Shown: positions 1-7,484, counted from the stretch's first letter. The stretch: 44,241 nt of DNA from Hymenobacter sp. HSC-4F20 (GCF_019599275.1 NZ_JAHZTD010000011.1:1-44241); one strand, 5' to 3'. Made by a program: numbers and translations. The notes: generated by a model from the letters alone, not told the origin.

Positions 1-127
1 TGAAAAGAATTCACTCATTCGCATCAGGTGACTTGTGCCTTTCCCATAAGCAGTCAACTTAGCAACCTCTGTGATAATCTTTTCACGCTTGCCAGGTTTA
101 AGAACTGCTGGGAGCTCATCTGTAACT
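1..127. repeat. Terminal redundancy (circle junction), first copy
   Basis: The first 127 bases are identical to bases 44115-44241. An exact repeat of this size at both contig ends is the usual mark of a circular molecule assembled with k-mer overlap. The PhoD-like reading frame runs through the joint without a break, which supports a real circle of about 44,114 bp rather than a biological terminal repeat. Confidence 0.93.
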
Positions 128-843
128 TCTTCCGGTGTACCGGCTCCGTATAGTAATTCTACCCACCCGAAAAGATCTTTGCCTGCGTTGTCTAGCAGCA
201 TCAACAACGGCGCGGCCACGTCATCAGCATAGATTTGGTCACCCGTGAAGTAGCACTGATGCGGTCGAGGTTCGCCTCCCCCTTGGGCAACTATGTCCTG
301 CCGGGTACCTACTTTATTGTGGCTATCCTCAATCAATTTGTCCAGATAAGCCAGCGCATCGTCTTCGCCACCGTGCGGTTTACGGCACGAGCCGTGAATG
401 ATGCGCAAATCACTCAACTCGGTGGAGGGCAGCACAAATGTTGGACGCTCGTAAGTGCCATAGCATAGCCCTATACTATCTTTAGAATTGCTTATACCGC
501 CAGCATGAAATACCCCAGGTGCTGCCAGGTCCTTTTGTCCGCTCGAATTCTGAAACAGCATATCGTAGCAATACAGTTGGTGTGGCTGTAGAGCGCTGCC
601 CCTAGAAGCCGTGACAGCGGCTATATGCAAATAATCGCCCATCTGAACGGTTGAAGTACTACCCGTGAGCTTCAGCTTGTTGGGAACTACCCTACCGCCC
701 TCGTAAATATTCAGGGTAAGTGTTGCTGCATTCTTGAGAGCTACCCATACGGTTACAGAATTAGCTTCGGTGCGTCTTAGAATGGGGCCAGCAATGATCA
801 GCGGTAATGAATTGATCCTATCACGGAGCGGGTTAATGGACAT
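1..843 (-). CDS. PhoD-like metallophosphatase, 5' part (continues at 44114)
   Basis: The ATG is at 843-841 and the frame crosses the circle joint to a stop at 42444, giving 837 residues. The N-terminal part has the beta-sandwich signature of PhoD proteins (AGPILRRTEANSVTVWVAL, about residues 19-37). The catalytic part follows: an HGSC segment (residues 150-153) and the metal-binding GDQIYADD (201-208). Known PhoD enzymes are Ca/Fe-dependent phosphodiesterases or phosphomonoesterases. Those are mostly Tat-exported, but no twin-arginine signal is visible here, so this protein is probably cytoplasmic or carried by another assembly. It is the first gene of the minus-strand cluster. The substrate is unknown. 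Confidence 0.88.
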   Translation of the reverse strand, partial: MSINPLRDRINSLPLIIAGPILRRTEANSVTVWVALKNAATLTLNIYEGGRVVPNKLKLTGSTSTVQMGDYLHIAAVTASRGSALQPHQLYCYDMLFQNSSGQKDLAAPGVFHAGGISNSKDSIGLCYGTYERPTFVLPSTELSDLRIIHGSCRKPHGGEDDALAYLDKLIEDSHNKVGTRQDIVAQGGGEPRPHQCYFTGDQIYADDVAAPLLMLLDNAGKDLFGWVELLYGAGTPEEVTDELPAVLKPGKREKIITEVAKLTAYGKGTSHLMRMSEFFS

Positions 844-1192
844 AGTAATTAGGTATAGTTAATTATGCGTATAGTAAAATTCTTCTGTCAGATAGAACCC
901 GCAGATCATGTAGTTGCGAGTATCTAGATGCGCTTGTAAGAATAAATGCTAACGACGGTTGCCTCATAGAGAAAAGCACCTTTTAAGATGGCGAAGCCGA
1001 GACTGATGGCCCACTCATAACCTTTTCCAAACGACCGTTCAGAAAATGTTATAAGCTCGGCAAAAGTCGTAGCTTTGGGCTGAGTTAGTAGGAAGTAATG
1101 GGGGTAGAAGCCACGCAGGCTTCGGAGAGCTCCAGGGGGAGCAGCAGAGAATACAGCACGATACGAATAAGATAAGTAAGAAGAATAAGGAT
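844..1192. other. Intergenic region between divergent genes, no clear gene
   Basis: This region separates the divergent PhoD-like gene (minus) and the 84-aa gene (plus), so it should hold promoters for both. No convincing promoter motif was identified. On the minus strand, a frame closing with a stop at 926-924 stays open back to at least about position 1160 and would encode a plausible hydrophobic C-terminus, but I find no ATG, GTG or TTG in it here. It may be a gene remnant or chance. Confidence 0.4.
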
Positions 1193-1447
1193 ATGTCCCG
1201 ACAGGTATACGTTACGAACTACGCGCGGTTAACTGAAGAATTTGCCCTGGACCGGGCCGCGTCTCAACTAGAAATAACAGAGCTGCTCGTGCGGCTCCAG
1301 GATAAAGTAGATCAGCGGATGCCCCAGCCCTATCTTATAATTGGCCAGGCGCGTCCCACTGAAGGCGAAGATAGTGTAATCTTTCAGTTCTCCCACCAAA
1401 CGGCCGAGAGTATTCACTACGAATACGAGCGGCGGCTGGGTTCTTAA
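1193..1447 (+). CDS. Hypothetical small protein upstream of resolvase
   Basis: This 84-residue protein is not recognised. It is mixed polar and hydrophobic with no membrane segment or signal peptide. Its stop is 15 bp before the resolvase start, so the two probably share a transcript. It may be a small accessory or regulatory protein of the recombination module. The frame looks coding and starts with a clean ATG, and the antisense frame has no better case. Confidence 0.55.
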   Translation: MSRQVYVTNYARLTEEFALDRAASQLEITELLVRLQDKVDQRMPQPYLIIGQARPTEGEDSVIFQFSHQTAESIHYEYERRLGS

Positions 1448-1462
1448 CCGATAAGGCATTCT

Positions 1463-2182
1463 ATGCGGCAATACGTTCCCTACTACCGGGTCTCGACACA
1501 GAAACAAGGCAGTTCCGGACTGGGCCTAGAGGCGCAGCGGGCGGCCGTGCACCAGTATGTGCCCAGCCCTGGATGCATTGTGGAAGAGTTTACGGAAATA
1601 GAGAGCGGCAAGAAAAACCAGCGGCCGCAGCTAGAAGCCGCCATTGCCGCCGCCCGCCGGGCCGGGGCTACCCTGCTCATCGCCAAGCTCGACCGCCTGA
1701 GCCGCAACGCGGGCTTTATCTTCGCCTTACGCGACTCGGGGGTGGATTTTGTGTGTTGCGACATGCCCGATGCCAACACGCTCACGGTGGGGCTGTTTGC
1801 CGTCATTGCCCAGCACGAGCGGGAAACCATTTCCAAGCGGACCCGGGATGCACTAGCGGCCAAAAAGGCCCGGGGTGCCCAACTTGGCACCCCGGCTAAC
1901 CTGACGCCCGCAGCCGTGGCCAAGGGCCAGGCCGTGCGGCAGCGGAACGCGGCCAACAACCAGCGTAACCGCCAGGCAGCGCGGCTGGCTACTCTCCTAC
2001 AGGCCCAGGGCCACACGCTCCAGCAGATTGCCACCGAGCTCAACGACTCCGGCTACCTCACGCGGCGGGGGCACGCTTTCTACCCGGCCACGGTGCAGCG
2101 CCTGCTTAGCCGGGTAACGGCTCTGCCTCCTGACCCCTCGGCGGAACAGGCTCCCTATGCCCCTGCTGGTGGTAAGGCGTAG
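1463..2182 (+). CDS. Serine recombinase (resolvase/invertase family)
   Basis: This 239-aa protein has the N-terminal catalytic domain of small serine recombinases. YYRVSTQKQ places the nucleophile at Ser11, followed by a conserved LDRLSR segment near residues 77-82 and ERETISKRT near 119-127. The C-terminal part (about 140-215) is basic, with a helix-turn-helix-like segment (LQQIATELNDSGYLTRRG). Such enzymes resolve plasmid multimers or invert DNA. Its place beside the partition genes fits multimer resolution. No res site was proven, though an imperfect 13-bp inverted repeat lies at 3546-3583. Confidence 0.9.
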   Translation: MRQYVPYYRVSTQKQGSSGLGLEAQRAAVHQYVPSPGCIVEEFTEIESGKKNQRPQLEAAIAAARRAGATLLIAKLDRLSRNAGFIFALRDSGVDFVCCDMPDANTLTVGLFAVIAQHERETISKRTRDALAAKKARGAQLGTPANLTPAAVAKGQAVRQRNAANNQRNRQAARLATLLQAQGHTLQQIATELNDSGYLTRRGHAFYPATVQRLLSRVTALPPDPSAEQAPYAPAGGKA

Positions 2183-2234
2183 CAAGGGGGTAGTGTGTGG
2201 GATTCGTCACAAGGCTTGGGCAAAGCCCGCTGTG

Positions 2235-2699
2235 CTATTTGGGTAGGCCCCGCCGGATGCGCTGCCGGCGGCTTTCCTCCTGCTCCCGGATGTGGGCGGG
2301 CCGGGCCTCAATAGTAGCACTGGCGAAGAGCAGCTCCAGGGCCTCGTGCAACGCCTGCTTCTGGGTATACTCGTACTGGCCAGCTACCCGGCGGGTGTGC
2401 ACGTAGTCCTTGAGTTGCTCCAGATACTGCTGCCCGATGATAAATGTTTGGCGCACGTCAGCAGACGCTGCAGGACTGACAACATTAGTAACACTGGTAA
2501 CAGGTGTAACCAAAGGCGTCTCACCGTTCTGCGTGTTATTGGTGTTACTAGTATTACCTGTATTACTATTTTCGTTACGAACCGCAGCCGGTGATGTTTC
2601 AGGGCTTCGTTCCTGCTCCAGAAAATCCAGGAAGTCCTTTTCCGAGGTTCTTTTGGGGGGCGTGGCGGGGGGAGCCAGCTTCTTGAATGACTTAGCCAT
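2235..2699 (-). CDS. Ribbon-helix-helix partition partner of ParA (ParB-equivalent)
   Basis: This 154-aa protein is encoded 12 bp downstream of ParA in the same operon. The C-terminal part (about residues 80-130) reads as a ribbon-helix-helix fold: a short strand (RQTFIIGQQ) followed by two helices. Small RHH centromere-binding proteins such as ParG and omega fill the ParB role with ParA ATPases. The N-terminal part is a low-complexity linker rich in Asn and Thr (about residues 42-75). At DNA level it contains tandem 9-bp units that also occur in intergenic clusters elsewhere on the plasmid, so the gene may carry part of its own centromere. The functional call is inferred from position and fold. 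Confidence 0.68.
   Translation of the reverse strand: MAKSFKKLAPPATPPKRTSEKDFLDFLEQERSPETSPAAVRNENSNTGNTSNTNNTQNGETPLVTPVTSVTNVVSPAASADVRQTFIIGQQYLEQLKDYVHTRRVAGQYEYTQKQALHEALELLFASATIEARPAHIREQEESRRQRIRRGLPK
2484..2567. repeat. Tandem 9-bp GTTAC-type units inside the RHH gene
   Basis: Three contiguous 9-mers ending in GTAAC lie at 2484-2510. Four contiguous 9-mers of the inverse type (for example GGTGTTACT) lie at 2532-2567. The same 9-mers occur at 3479-3527, 5060-5088 and 21763-21818. They encode the Asn/Thr/Val-rich linker of the partition protein. Confidence 0.7.
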
Positions 2700-2711
2700 G
2701 TGCCTGCTTCG

Positions 2712-3455
2712 TTAGCGGGTAAGGATTTCTTGCACCAGAGCCTGGTAGTCGGTGGCTCCGGGACTGGCGGGGGCGTAGCGGAAAATATCCTGGCCCAGGT
2801 GGGGTGCTTCACCCAGGCTGATAGCTTCCCGGACCGTGCTGGTAAGTACCAAGGTGGGGTACTTCTCCCGAATCAATTCGGCGGTTTCTCGTCGGAGCAC
2901 TTTGCGGCCGTCGAAACGGGTGAAGAAGATACCGCCGATTTTCAGGCCTGGGTTCAGCCGCCGCTGTACGCGGGCAACCATCTCCAGTACTTTCTCCAAG
3001 CCATCAGTGGCGTAGAGCTGCGCTTCCACCGGAATGTAGAGCGTGTCGGCGCAGGCGTAGGCGTTTAGGGTAATCAGGCCCAGGGCGGGCGGGCAGTCCA
3101 GCAGAATATAGTCGCAGCGCGCGTGCAGCGGCTCGAGCAGATCCTTTAGCAGATACTCTCGGTCCAGTTCGTCGCCCTTTACTTTCTCGAAGCTCGATAA
3201 GGCGGGGGCTCCGGCCACCAGGCCCAGGTTTTCCTGCACGGGGTAGGCCTTCAGGTCGTACTCTTGCAACAGGGCACCGTACACATTGTACTCCGGGGCC
3301 TCCAGGCCCAGCCCCCGGGTCAGGTTTGCCTGGGGGTCCAGATCGATGAGCAGGACTTTGTAGCCAGCCCGGGCCAACCCGGCTCCCACATTCGCCACGG
3401 ATGTGGTTTTGCCTACCCCTCCCTTCTGATTAGTAAATGCGAGAATCTTGCTCAT
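2712..3455 (-). CDS. parA: ParA partition ATPase
   Basis: This 247-aa protein is a full-length ParA/Soj-type ATPase. It has the deviant Walker A motif KGGVGKTT at residues 11-18, the IDLDPQANLT segment at 37-46, and a Walker B-like LLDCPP at 118-123. ParA binds nucleoid DNA non-specifically and moves the plasmid in response to its centromere-binding partner, here probably the RHH protein downstream. There is no N-terminal HTH domain, so this is the short type that usually leaves repression to the small partner. The promoter must lie in 3456-3530, where 9-bp repeats are found. Confidence 0.95.
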   Translation of the reverse strand: MSKILAFTNQKGGVGKTTSVANVGAGLARAGYKVLLIDLDPQANLTRGLGLEAPEYNVYGALLQEYDLKAYPVQENLGLVAGAPALSSFEKVKGDELDREYLLKDLLEPLHARCDYILLDCPPALGLITLNAYACADTLYIPVEAQLYATDGLEKVLEMVARVQRRLNPGLKIGGIFFTRFDGRKVLRRETAELIREKYPTLVLTSTVREAISLGEAPHLGQDIFRYAPASPGATDYQALVQEILTR

Positions 3456-3478
3456 GAGGCAATATTATAAAAATGCCC

Positions 3479-3527
3479 GGTGTTATGCGTGTTACTGAGT
3501 TGCAGATATGGTGTTACCAATGTTATT
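3479..3527. repeat. 9-bp repeat cluster upstream of parA (candidate centromere/operator)
   Basis: Two pairs of contiguous 9-mers, GGTGTTATG/CGTGTTACT at 3479-3496 and GGTGTTACC/AATGTTATT at 3510-3527, lie just before the parA start. Repeats of this kind in front of par operons are typical binding sites of RHH partition proteins, acting as operator and centromere. Binding here is inferred. Confidence 0.6.
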
Positions 3528-3545
3528 CAATGAGGATTGTATTTT

Positions 3546-3583
3546 CTTCTGTATACCCACTTGATGCGCTGGGCATACAGAAG
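3546..3583. repeat. Imperfect 13-bp inverted repeat in the origin region
   Basis: Arms 3546-3558 and 3571-3583 match at 12 of 13 positions (CTTCTGTATACCC against GGGCATACAGAAG). It may be a resolvase site, a hairpin of the origin, or a terminator for leftward entry. I see nothing that decides between these. Confidence 0.5.
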
Positions 3584-3637
3584 AGGGGATTTTTGGTCGG
3601 TTAACTTATAAAAGGGGGGTATAGAGTATGACGGTTT

Positions 3638-3657
3638 CACTTATAAAAAGTGGTTTT
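3638..3657 (-). repeat. Inverted iteron copy
   Basis: This is the reverse complement of the iteron core CCACTTTTTATAAG with its flanks. It lies about 100 bp from the next direct copy and is the only full copy in reverse orientation. In Rep_3 plasmids, inverted iteron halves often serve as the operator bound by Rep dimers. Confidence 0.75.
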
Positions 3658-3755
3658 ATATTTATAAGAACATATATAATATTAAAAAAGTACAATCACA
3701 GAGGCTGCGTGCTGATGTTGTTTCCGGTGGGGTTGCTTGTTGATGTTTTTGGGTG

Positions 3756-3775
3756 AAAAACCACTTTTTATAAGT
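3756..3775 (+). repeat. Separate direct iteron
   Basis: This is a perfect copy of AAAAACCACTTTTTATAAG followed by T, about 120 bp upstream of the main tandem array. Confidence 0.8.
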
Positions 3776-3894
3776 CGACAAATCTCTTTAAAAGCTTTTT
3801 GTTGGCCCGACATCAACAAATTTGTGAAAACTTGTCTTATTTACCTATTTGCAGGGGTCACAACTAGCTGATAATCAATAGCATATAAAGGTTT

Positions 3895-4011
3895 AAAACC
3901 ACTTTTTATAAGTGAAAAACCACTTTTTATAAGTGAAAAACCACTTTTTATAAGTGAAAAACCACTTTTTATAAGTCTATCCACCACTTTTTATAAGCGA
4001 AAAACCACGTC
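3895..4011 (+). repeat. Main tandem iteron array
   Basis: There are four copies of a 20-21 bp iteron with core CCACTTTTTATAAG, end to end at 3895-3914, 3915-3935, 3936-3956 and 3957-3976. A fifth core lies at 3984-3997 and a partial unit at 4000-4011. The 21-bp period places every unit on about the same helical face, as expected for cooperative Rep monomer binding. Confidence 0.9.
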
Positions 4012-4071
4012 TAATTTTAACAGTGGTTTTTATACTGTATAGACAGTACATTTAGCCAAACATTCCCTGGT

Positions 4072-5004
4072 ATGCCGCCCGAGAACCTACCGCTAACTGA
4101 ACTGGCCATTCGTCAGCACAACGCCATTACCACGGCGCGCTATGATTATTCGGCTTGTCAGCTGGATATCCTGTTTTACGTGCTGTCCAAGCTCAAGAAA
4201 GACGACAGCCCCGATACCCAGTACTGCATTTACGTCAAGGACATTGAGAACCTGACGGGGCGCCGCTGGAACTACCAGCAGCTGCGCGAAGCGACGGCGG
4301 ATATGGGCTCGCGTATGTTTGAGGTAGAGAATGCGCAGGTGTACAAGCAGCTGTGGATGTTCCAGAAGGTGGAGTACATCAAGGGGCGAGGCTACCTGGA
4401 AATTGAGCTCTCGCGCCACATTCGGCCCTACCTCTACGAGCTGAAAGATAATTTCACGTCCTACCAGCTACACTCGGCTCTAAAGCTCACCAGCAAGTAC
4501 GCCAAGCGCATTTATCAACTGACCTCGCAGTGGAAGGACGTGGGCGAAACTCGGGTGTACGAATTGGATGAGTTCAAGCTCATGCTCAAGCTCAAGGACC
4601 CCACCGGCCGGGAGCCGGAGCAGTTCCAGAATATCAGCCAGCTCAAGGCCCGGGTGCTGGATATTGCCATCCGGCAAATCAACGAGCACACCGACTTGCA
4701 GGTAGACTACCAGCTCCAGAAAAAGGGCCGGGCCTTTACGGGGCTGCGGTTTTACGTGCGCAAGCAGCAGCCCCAGCAGCTCCCAATTCCGTTCGCCGAT
4801 ACTCAGGACGATACCCGCACCCAGCTGGCCCGTCAGCACCTCGATACGCTCGGCATCGCCCAGCCCGAGTTGCAGCAGGCCATTCTCACCGATGGTCACC
4901 TGGTCGACGAGCTATTCAAGTTCATGTACAAGCTGAAAACCGACAAGGTAAAAGCGGACCGCAACCCTGGGGGACTGTTTCTAAAGATGCAGGGCCTACG
5001 GTAA
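4072..5004 (+). CDS. rep: Replication initiator protein, Rep_3 superfamily (RepB/RepE type)
   Basis: This 310-aa protein has the two winged-helix domains typical of Rep_3 initiators. The first (about residues 10-115) opens with a QHNAITTARYDYSACQLDILFY-type segment. The second (about 120-235) includes the TSYQLHSALKLTSKYAKRIYQL-type helix region. Length and architecture are normal. It binds the iterons immediately upstream, opens the origin and loads the host helicase; dimers usually repress its own promoter. One more iteron lies just after the stop (5009-5029). No frameshift or decay is visible. Confidence 0.92.
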   Translation: MPPENLPLTELAIRQHNAITTARYDYSACQLDILFYVLSKLKKDDSPDTQYCIYVKDIENLTGRRWNYQQLREATADMGSRMFEVENAQVYKQLWMFQKVEYIKGRGYLEIELSRHIRPYLYELKDNFTSYQLHSALKLTSKYAKRIYQLTSQWKDVGETRVYELDEFKLMLKLKDPTGREPEQFQNISQLKARVLDIAIRQINEHTDLQVDYQLQKKGRAFTGLRFYVRKQQPQQLPIPFADTQDDTRTQLARQHLDTLGIAQPELQQAILTDGHLVDELFKFMYKLKTDKVKADRNPGGLFLKMQGLR

Positions 5005-5008
5005 GTTG

Positions 5009-5029
5009 AAAAACCACTTTTTATAAGTG
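5009..5029 (+). repeat. Iteron copy downstream of rep
   Basis: This is a perfect 21-bp iteron starting 4 bp after the rep stop codon, about 1 kb from the main array. An isolated copy could serve handcuffing or transcript control, or be left over from a duplication. Confidence 0.8.
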
Positions 5030-5059
5030 GCACCCTGGCCACTTCCTCTCCTAAGGAAC

Positions 5060-5088
5060 ATAGGTAACACCGTGTTATTTGTGTTATC
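5060..5088. repeat. 9-bp GTTAC-type repeat cluster downstream of rep
   Basis: One reverse-type 9-mer (ATAGGTAAC, 5060-5068) is followed by two forward-type 9-mers (CGTGTTATT and TGTGTTATC, 5071-5088). It is the same family as the units before parA and lies between rep and the fic pseudogene. Confidence 0.6.
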
Positions 5089-5136
5089 TGCTACAGCTAG
5101 CGCCAATTGGCTACCCTTTAGCACTTCTTCCACTTT

Positions 5137-5706
5137 ATGGGTCACTGCACCGCTGCCCTCGAGGACAACCTGCTCAGGCTTACGGATAAACACGAAGTGA
5201 ATGCACAGGAGGAGTTGAGAGTCGCCGGCGCGGAGCGCTATGTGCTGGAAGAACTGGACTACCCCGTAGACCTGGCAGCGGGCCTGCTCCAGAATCTGCA
5301 CCGACGAGCGTTCGGGCAGCTGTACGAGTGGGCCGGGCAATGGCGGCGCGGCGTGCCAAACGAGAGAGCCTACCTGTCCCCGCCAGCTCACCAGGTACCC
5401 TTGCTGCTCTACGAATTTGTAGACGAACTGACTGGCCTTCTTATAGCAGCGGGGGGGGTAAAATTACTCTAAGCCGTTTCCTGACTCACCGGCAGCTCCC
5501 GGCGGAGCCCTCTCCGGAAAGTGTGGCGGCGCTGCTGGCGTATGCGCATTACCGGTTAGTGGCCATTCGGCCGCACGGCGCGTCTGTTTACCAACCTGCT
5601 GGCTTACTCCTACGGCTATCAGGAGGTAGTACTGTACCAGTGGCAGGCCATCCGCCGGGCCGATGCCTATGAGCTAGGGCCACTGCACCAGCTCATCCGC
5701 GCCTAG
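5137..5706 (+). pseudogene. fic: Fic/Doc-family AMP-transferase, broken
   Basis: The 5' part in the first frame shows the Fic signature upstream of the active site (LHRRAFGQLYEWAGQWR, about residues 52-68). The frame is lost at a run of eight G at 5451-5458, where the first frame soon stops (5472). The continuation (KITLSRF to YRLVAI) lies in another frame. At about 5568 the sequence jumps from the segment that normally precedes the active site (LVAI) straight to GRTARLFTNLLAYSYGY, back in the first frame. The catalytic HPFxDGN part is missing. Intact Fic proteins AMPylate target proteins such as gyrase and topoisomerase IV; this copy cannot. The G-run shift could be a base-calling error, but the active-site deletion cannot. 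Confidence 0.82.
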
Positions 5707-5733
5707 CTGCGGCCGCTGCTTTAGGCTGCCGGA

Positions 5734-5877
5734 CTAGGTTTGCTCATAGAGGGCCTCCAGGCGTGCCAGGGGCACAGTTTGGTTTTCCAGGGCCATGGAC
5801 GCGTACACGGACTGCACCACTCTTGCTTTCACAATGGCCGGATCCTGGAGCTGCGGATAACGGTCGCGGAGTTTCAT
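5734..5877 (-). CDS. Small Fic antitoxin-like protein (VbhA-type inhibitory motif)
   Basis: This 47-residue reading frame is on the opposite strand, 27 bp past the end of the fic pseudogene. It contains SMALEN, which fits the (S/T)xxxE(G/N) inhibitory-helix motif by which class I Fic antitoxins such as VbhA block the ATP site of Fic. The rest is helical and charged. The convergent placement is unusual, as class I antitoxin genes normally precede fic on the same strand. If functional, it is an antitoxin that has outlived its toxin. The call rests on one short motif plus position. Confidence 0.5.
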   Translation of the reverse strand: MKLRDRYPQLQDPAIVKARVVQSVYASMALENQTVPLARLEALYEQT

Positions 5878-5968
5878 AACGGCAAGGGCAGTAGATACTG
5901 TGGTACCGCAAAAGTAGCCACAAAGTTCACGGGCGGGCCTTGGTGCGCCCCCTATGCTACCATACCAA

Positions 5969-6008
5969 ACGCCCGGCCCCGGCCCCCAAGGGGGCGGCAG
6001 CCGGGCGT
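5969..6008 (-). terminator. Hairpin downstream of the LexA-like repressor gene
   Basis: Perfect 9-bp arms ACGCCCGGC (5969-5977) and GCCGGGCGT (6000-6008) enclose a C-run/G-run inner stem. On the minus strand it is followed by TTTGG. It lies 24 bp after the stop of the 312-aa repressor, so it probably ends that transcript. Confidence 0.65.
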
Positions 6009-6032
6009 GCGGGAGAAGGCAGTAGCGGAAAC

Positions 6033-6971
6033 TTACTGAGCCTCGGGCGGGGTAGAGGGGAGCTGGGAAGGAGCCACCTGCCGGACCAACGTTTGCAGAA
6101 ACTGCCTCAACTCCTGGTTTTCCTCTTTCATCTGCTCATACAACTCCCGCAGGTCGTGCAAGCCTTCCTCCACGTTATCTACCTTGTGGAATAACTGTTC
6201 GTTCCGGTTGGGCATATACTTTGTGATCTGCGCTTCTACGTGCCAGATTTCCAGAATATCGTCGTAATACACATTGAAGGGCGGGTGCGTCCGGTTATCG
6301 GAGCGCAGACGCAGAAATCCGTCGCGCCGTAGCCGGTTTTTTACCCGCTTGATTTGTAGCCCACGCGACTCGGTAACGACCACGTAGCACTCCAGGTCCG
6401 TGAGCGACTCCCAATCGAAGCGTTCCAGGTAGCGGCACACCAGCCAGTCGCCGTCGTGGTACGTGGTTTCCATACTGTCGCCCACTACCTGCACGCCCCG
6501 CATGTGCCCCTGGCGAACTATCTCGCTGGGCAGTATCATGGGGCTCGACTGCTCGAAAAACTCCTGGCTCTGGTAACCGGCTAAGTAGTTGGCGGCGGCC
6601 TTATAGTTGATCAGCGGGATGGTAGCCAGGCCTTCCGTGTTCTGGGTAACCACCAAAAACTCGCCCGCAGCTGCAAGCCGAGCCGAAGTTTCGGGGACCG
6701 GTTCAGGCTGGGGGGCCAGTGACGGCTCCGAAGAAACCGGGGCAGCCGCCAACAGCGGCTCTTGCGGCGGCCCGCTCGTGAACAGAAAGTTCAGGTTGAT
6801 TCCCTTACTATGCAGAAAATGCATGTACTCATGCGGGATAGTTTTTGTCTTTCCCCCCTCCAGCCGGCTGATATCACTTTGCGACAGGCCAGCGGCTTCC
6901 GCCGCTTCTACCTGCTTAAGCCCCAACAGTGCCCGACACTGCTTGAGACGCTCAACTATAACTGGGTCCAT
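6033..6971 (-). CDS. LexA/CI-like repressor: XRE helix-turn-helix plus S24 peptidase domain
   Basis: This 312-aa protein has an N-terminal XRE HTH (about residues 5-60; VEAAEAAGLSQSDISRLEGG), a Pro/Ala-rich linker, an S24 peptidase-like domain (about 115-250) and a C-terminal coiled coil (about 265-300). The catalytic pair is visible: Ser166 in VGDSM and Lys208 in LQIKRV. Members of this family are bound repressors that cleave themselves on RecA/ssDNA signalling. The usual Ala-Gly cleavage position appears as AAANYL (125-130), with a later LAGY (130-133), so cleavability is uncertain. It is the best candidate for SOS-linked control of the neighbouring lysis and structural operons. Confidence 0.85.
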   Translation of the reverse strand: MDPVIVERLKQCRALLGLKQVEAAEAAGLSQSDISRLEGGKTKTIPHEYMHFLHSKGINLNFLFTSGPPQEPLLAAAPVSSEPSLAPQPEPVPETSARLAAAGEFLVVTQNTEGLATIPLINYKAAANYLAGYQSQEFFEQSSPMILPSEIVRQGHMRGVQVVGDSMETTYHDGDWLVCRYLERFDWESLTDLECYVVVTESRGLQIKRVKNRLRRDGFLRLRSDNRTHPPFNVYYDDILEIWHVEAQITKYMPNRNEQLFHKVDNVEEGLHDLRELYEQMKEENQELRQFLQTLVRQVAPSQLPSTPPEAQ

Positions 6972-6973
6972 GC

Positions 6974-7000
6974 ATTGATATTTAAAAATTTCATATCAAT
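6974..7000. promoter_or_regulatory. Operator candidate for the LexA-like repressor
   Basis: A perfect 8-bp inverted repeat, ATTGATAT (6974-6981) and ATATCAAT (6993-7000), lies 2 bp upstream of the repressor start codon. A further GATATG half-site follows near 7009. The position suggests autorepression; the binding protein is inferred. Confidence 0.6.
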
Positions 7001-7109
7001 TCTTGTTTGATATGTTATTAGTGCATATACTTGCACCGTACTAGCACACAAATATGCATAAACTTATTATAAAAGCCTAATGCAACAGCTCTTTCGCCGC
7101 GGTCGGCTC

Positions 7110-7484
7110 TCAGGTGGCCGCAATGATATCGTTGAACTCCCGCAGCCGGACCAGCCACCGAGCCAGGCACTCCGGACTGCCATCCAGTTCCACCAGCACA
7201 GTGACGGTCTGGGGGGAAGCAGCACCAGTCGTAAGCTCAGCCGGCACGGCTGAAGCGCGGCGCGGCGCAGTTCGCACATCTTCATCGGGATTGTAGTTGT
7301 AGAACTGCTCCAGGCTCATCCCAAAAATGCCTACAATCCGTTGGAGCACGTCCACTTTGGGCTTTACATCGCCCCGTTCGTAGCGCGCAATAGCGCTGTA
7401 ATCCTTCCCTACTCGCTCCGCTACCTGGGATTGAGACAGTTTAGCACGAATTCGTAGCAGACGAAGCTTTTCCGAGAGTTCCAT
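7110..7484 (-). CDS. XRE-family helix-turn-helix regulator
   Basis: This 124-aa protein has an N-terminal XRE HTH (about residues 5-58; LSQSQVAERVGKDYSAIARYERG) followed by a linker and a C-terminal region without a recognisable domain. Proteins of this size are usually DNA-binding repressors acting as dimers. It stands upstream of and parallel to the S24 repressor, separated by 138 bp, and faces the divergent AT-rich region at 7500-7680. It may form a two-repressor switch with its neighbour, or control the plus-strand genes. Confidence 0.8.
   Translation of the reverse strand: MELSEKLRLLRIRAKLSQSQVAERVGKDYSAIARYERGDVKPKVDVLQRIVGIFGMSLEQFYNYNPDEDVRTAPRRASAVPAELTTGAASPQTVTVLVELDGSPECLARWLVRLREFNDIIAAT

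Larger units (their letters stand above)
3470..4071. other. Iteron-type replication origin
   Basis: This gene-free stretch lies between parA and rep. It contains an AT-rich segment (about 3656-3700), direct iterons at 3756-3775 and 3895-3997, one inverted iteron at 3638-3657, and an outer 10-bp inverted repeat (3737-3746 with 3810-3819). The pattern of tandem iterons immediately upstream of a Rep_3 initiator is the classic theta-replication origin layout. Both replication start and rep autoregulation are likely controlled here. Confidence 0.85.

Noticed and set aside
924..1160. A minus-strand membrane-like frame behind the PhoD-like start
   Set aside because: The frame stays open but has no start codon and no recognised domain, so it is noted only in the intergenic entry.
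3895..4011. A CRISPR array
   Set aside because: The repeats are 21 bp end to end without spacers and lie before a Rep gene, so they are iterons. No cas genes are seen.
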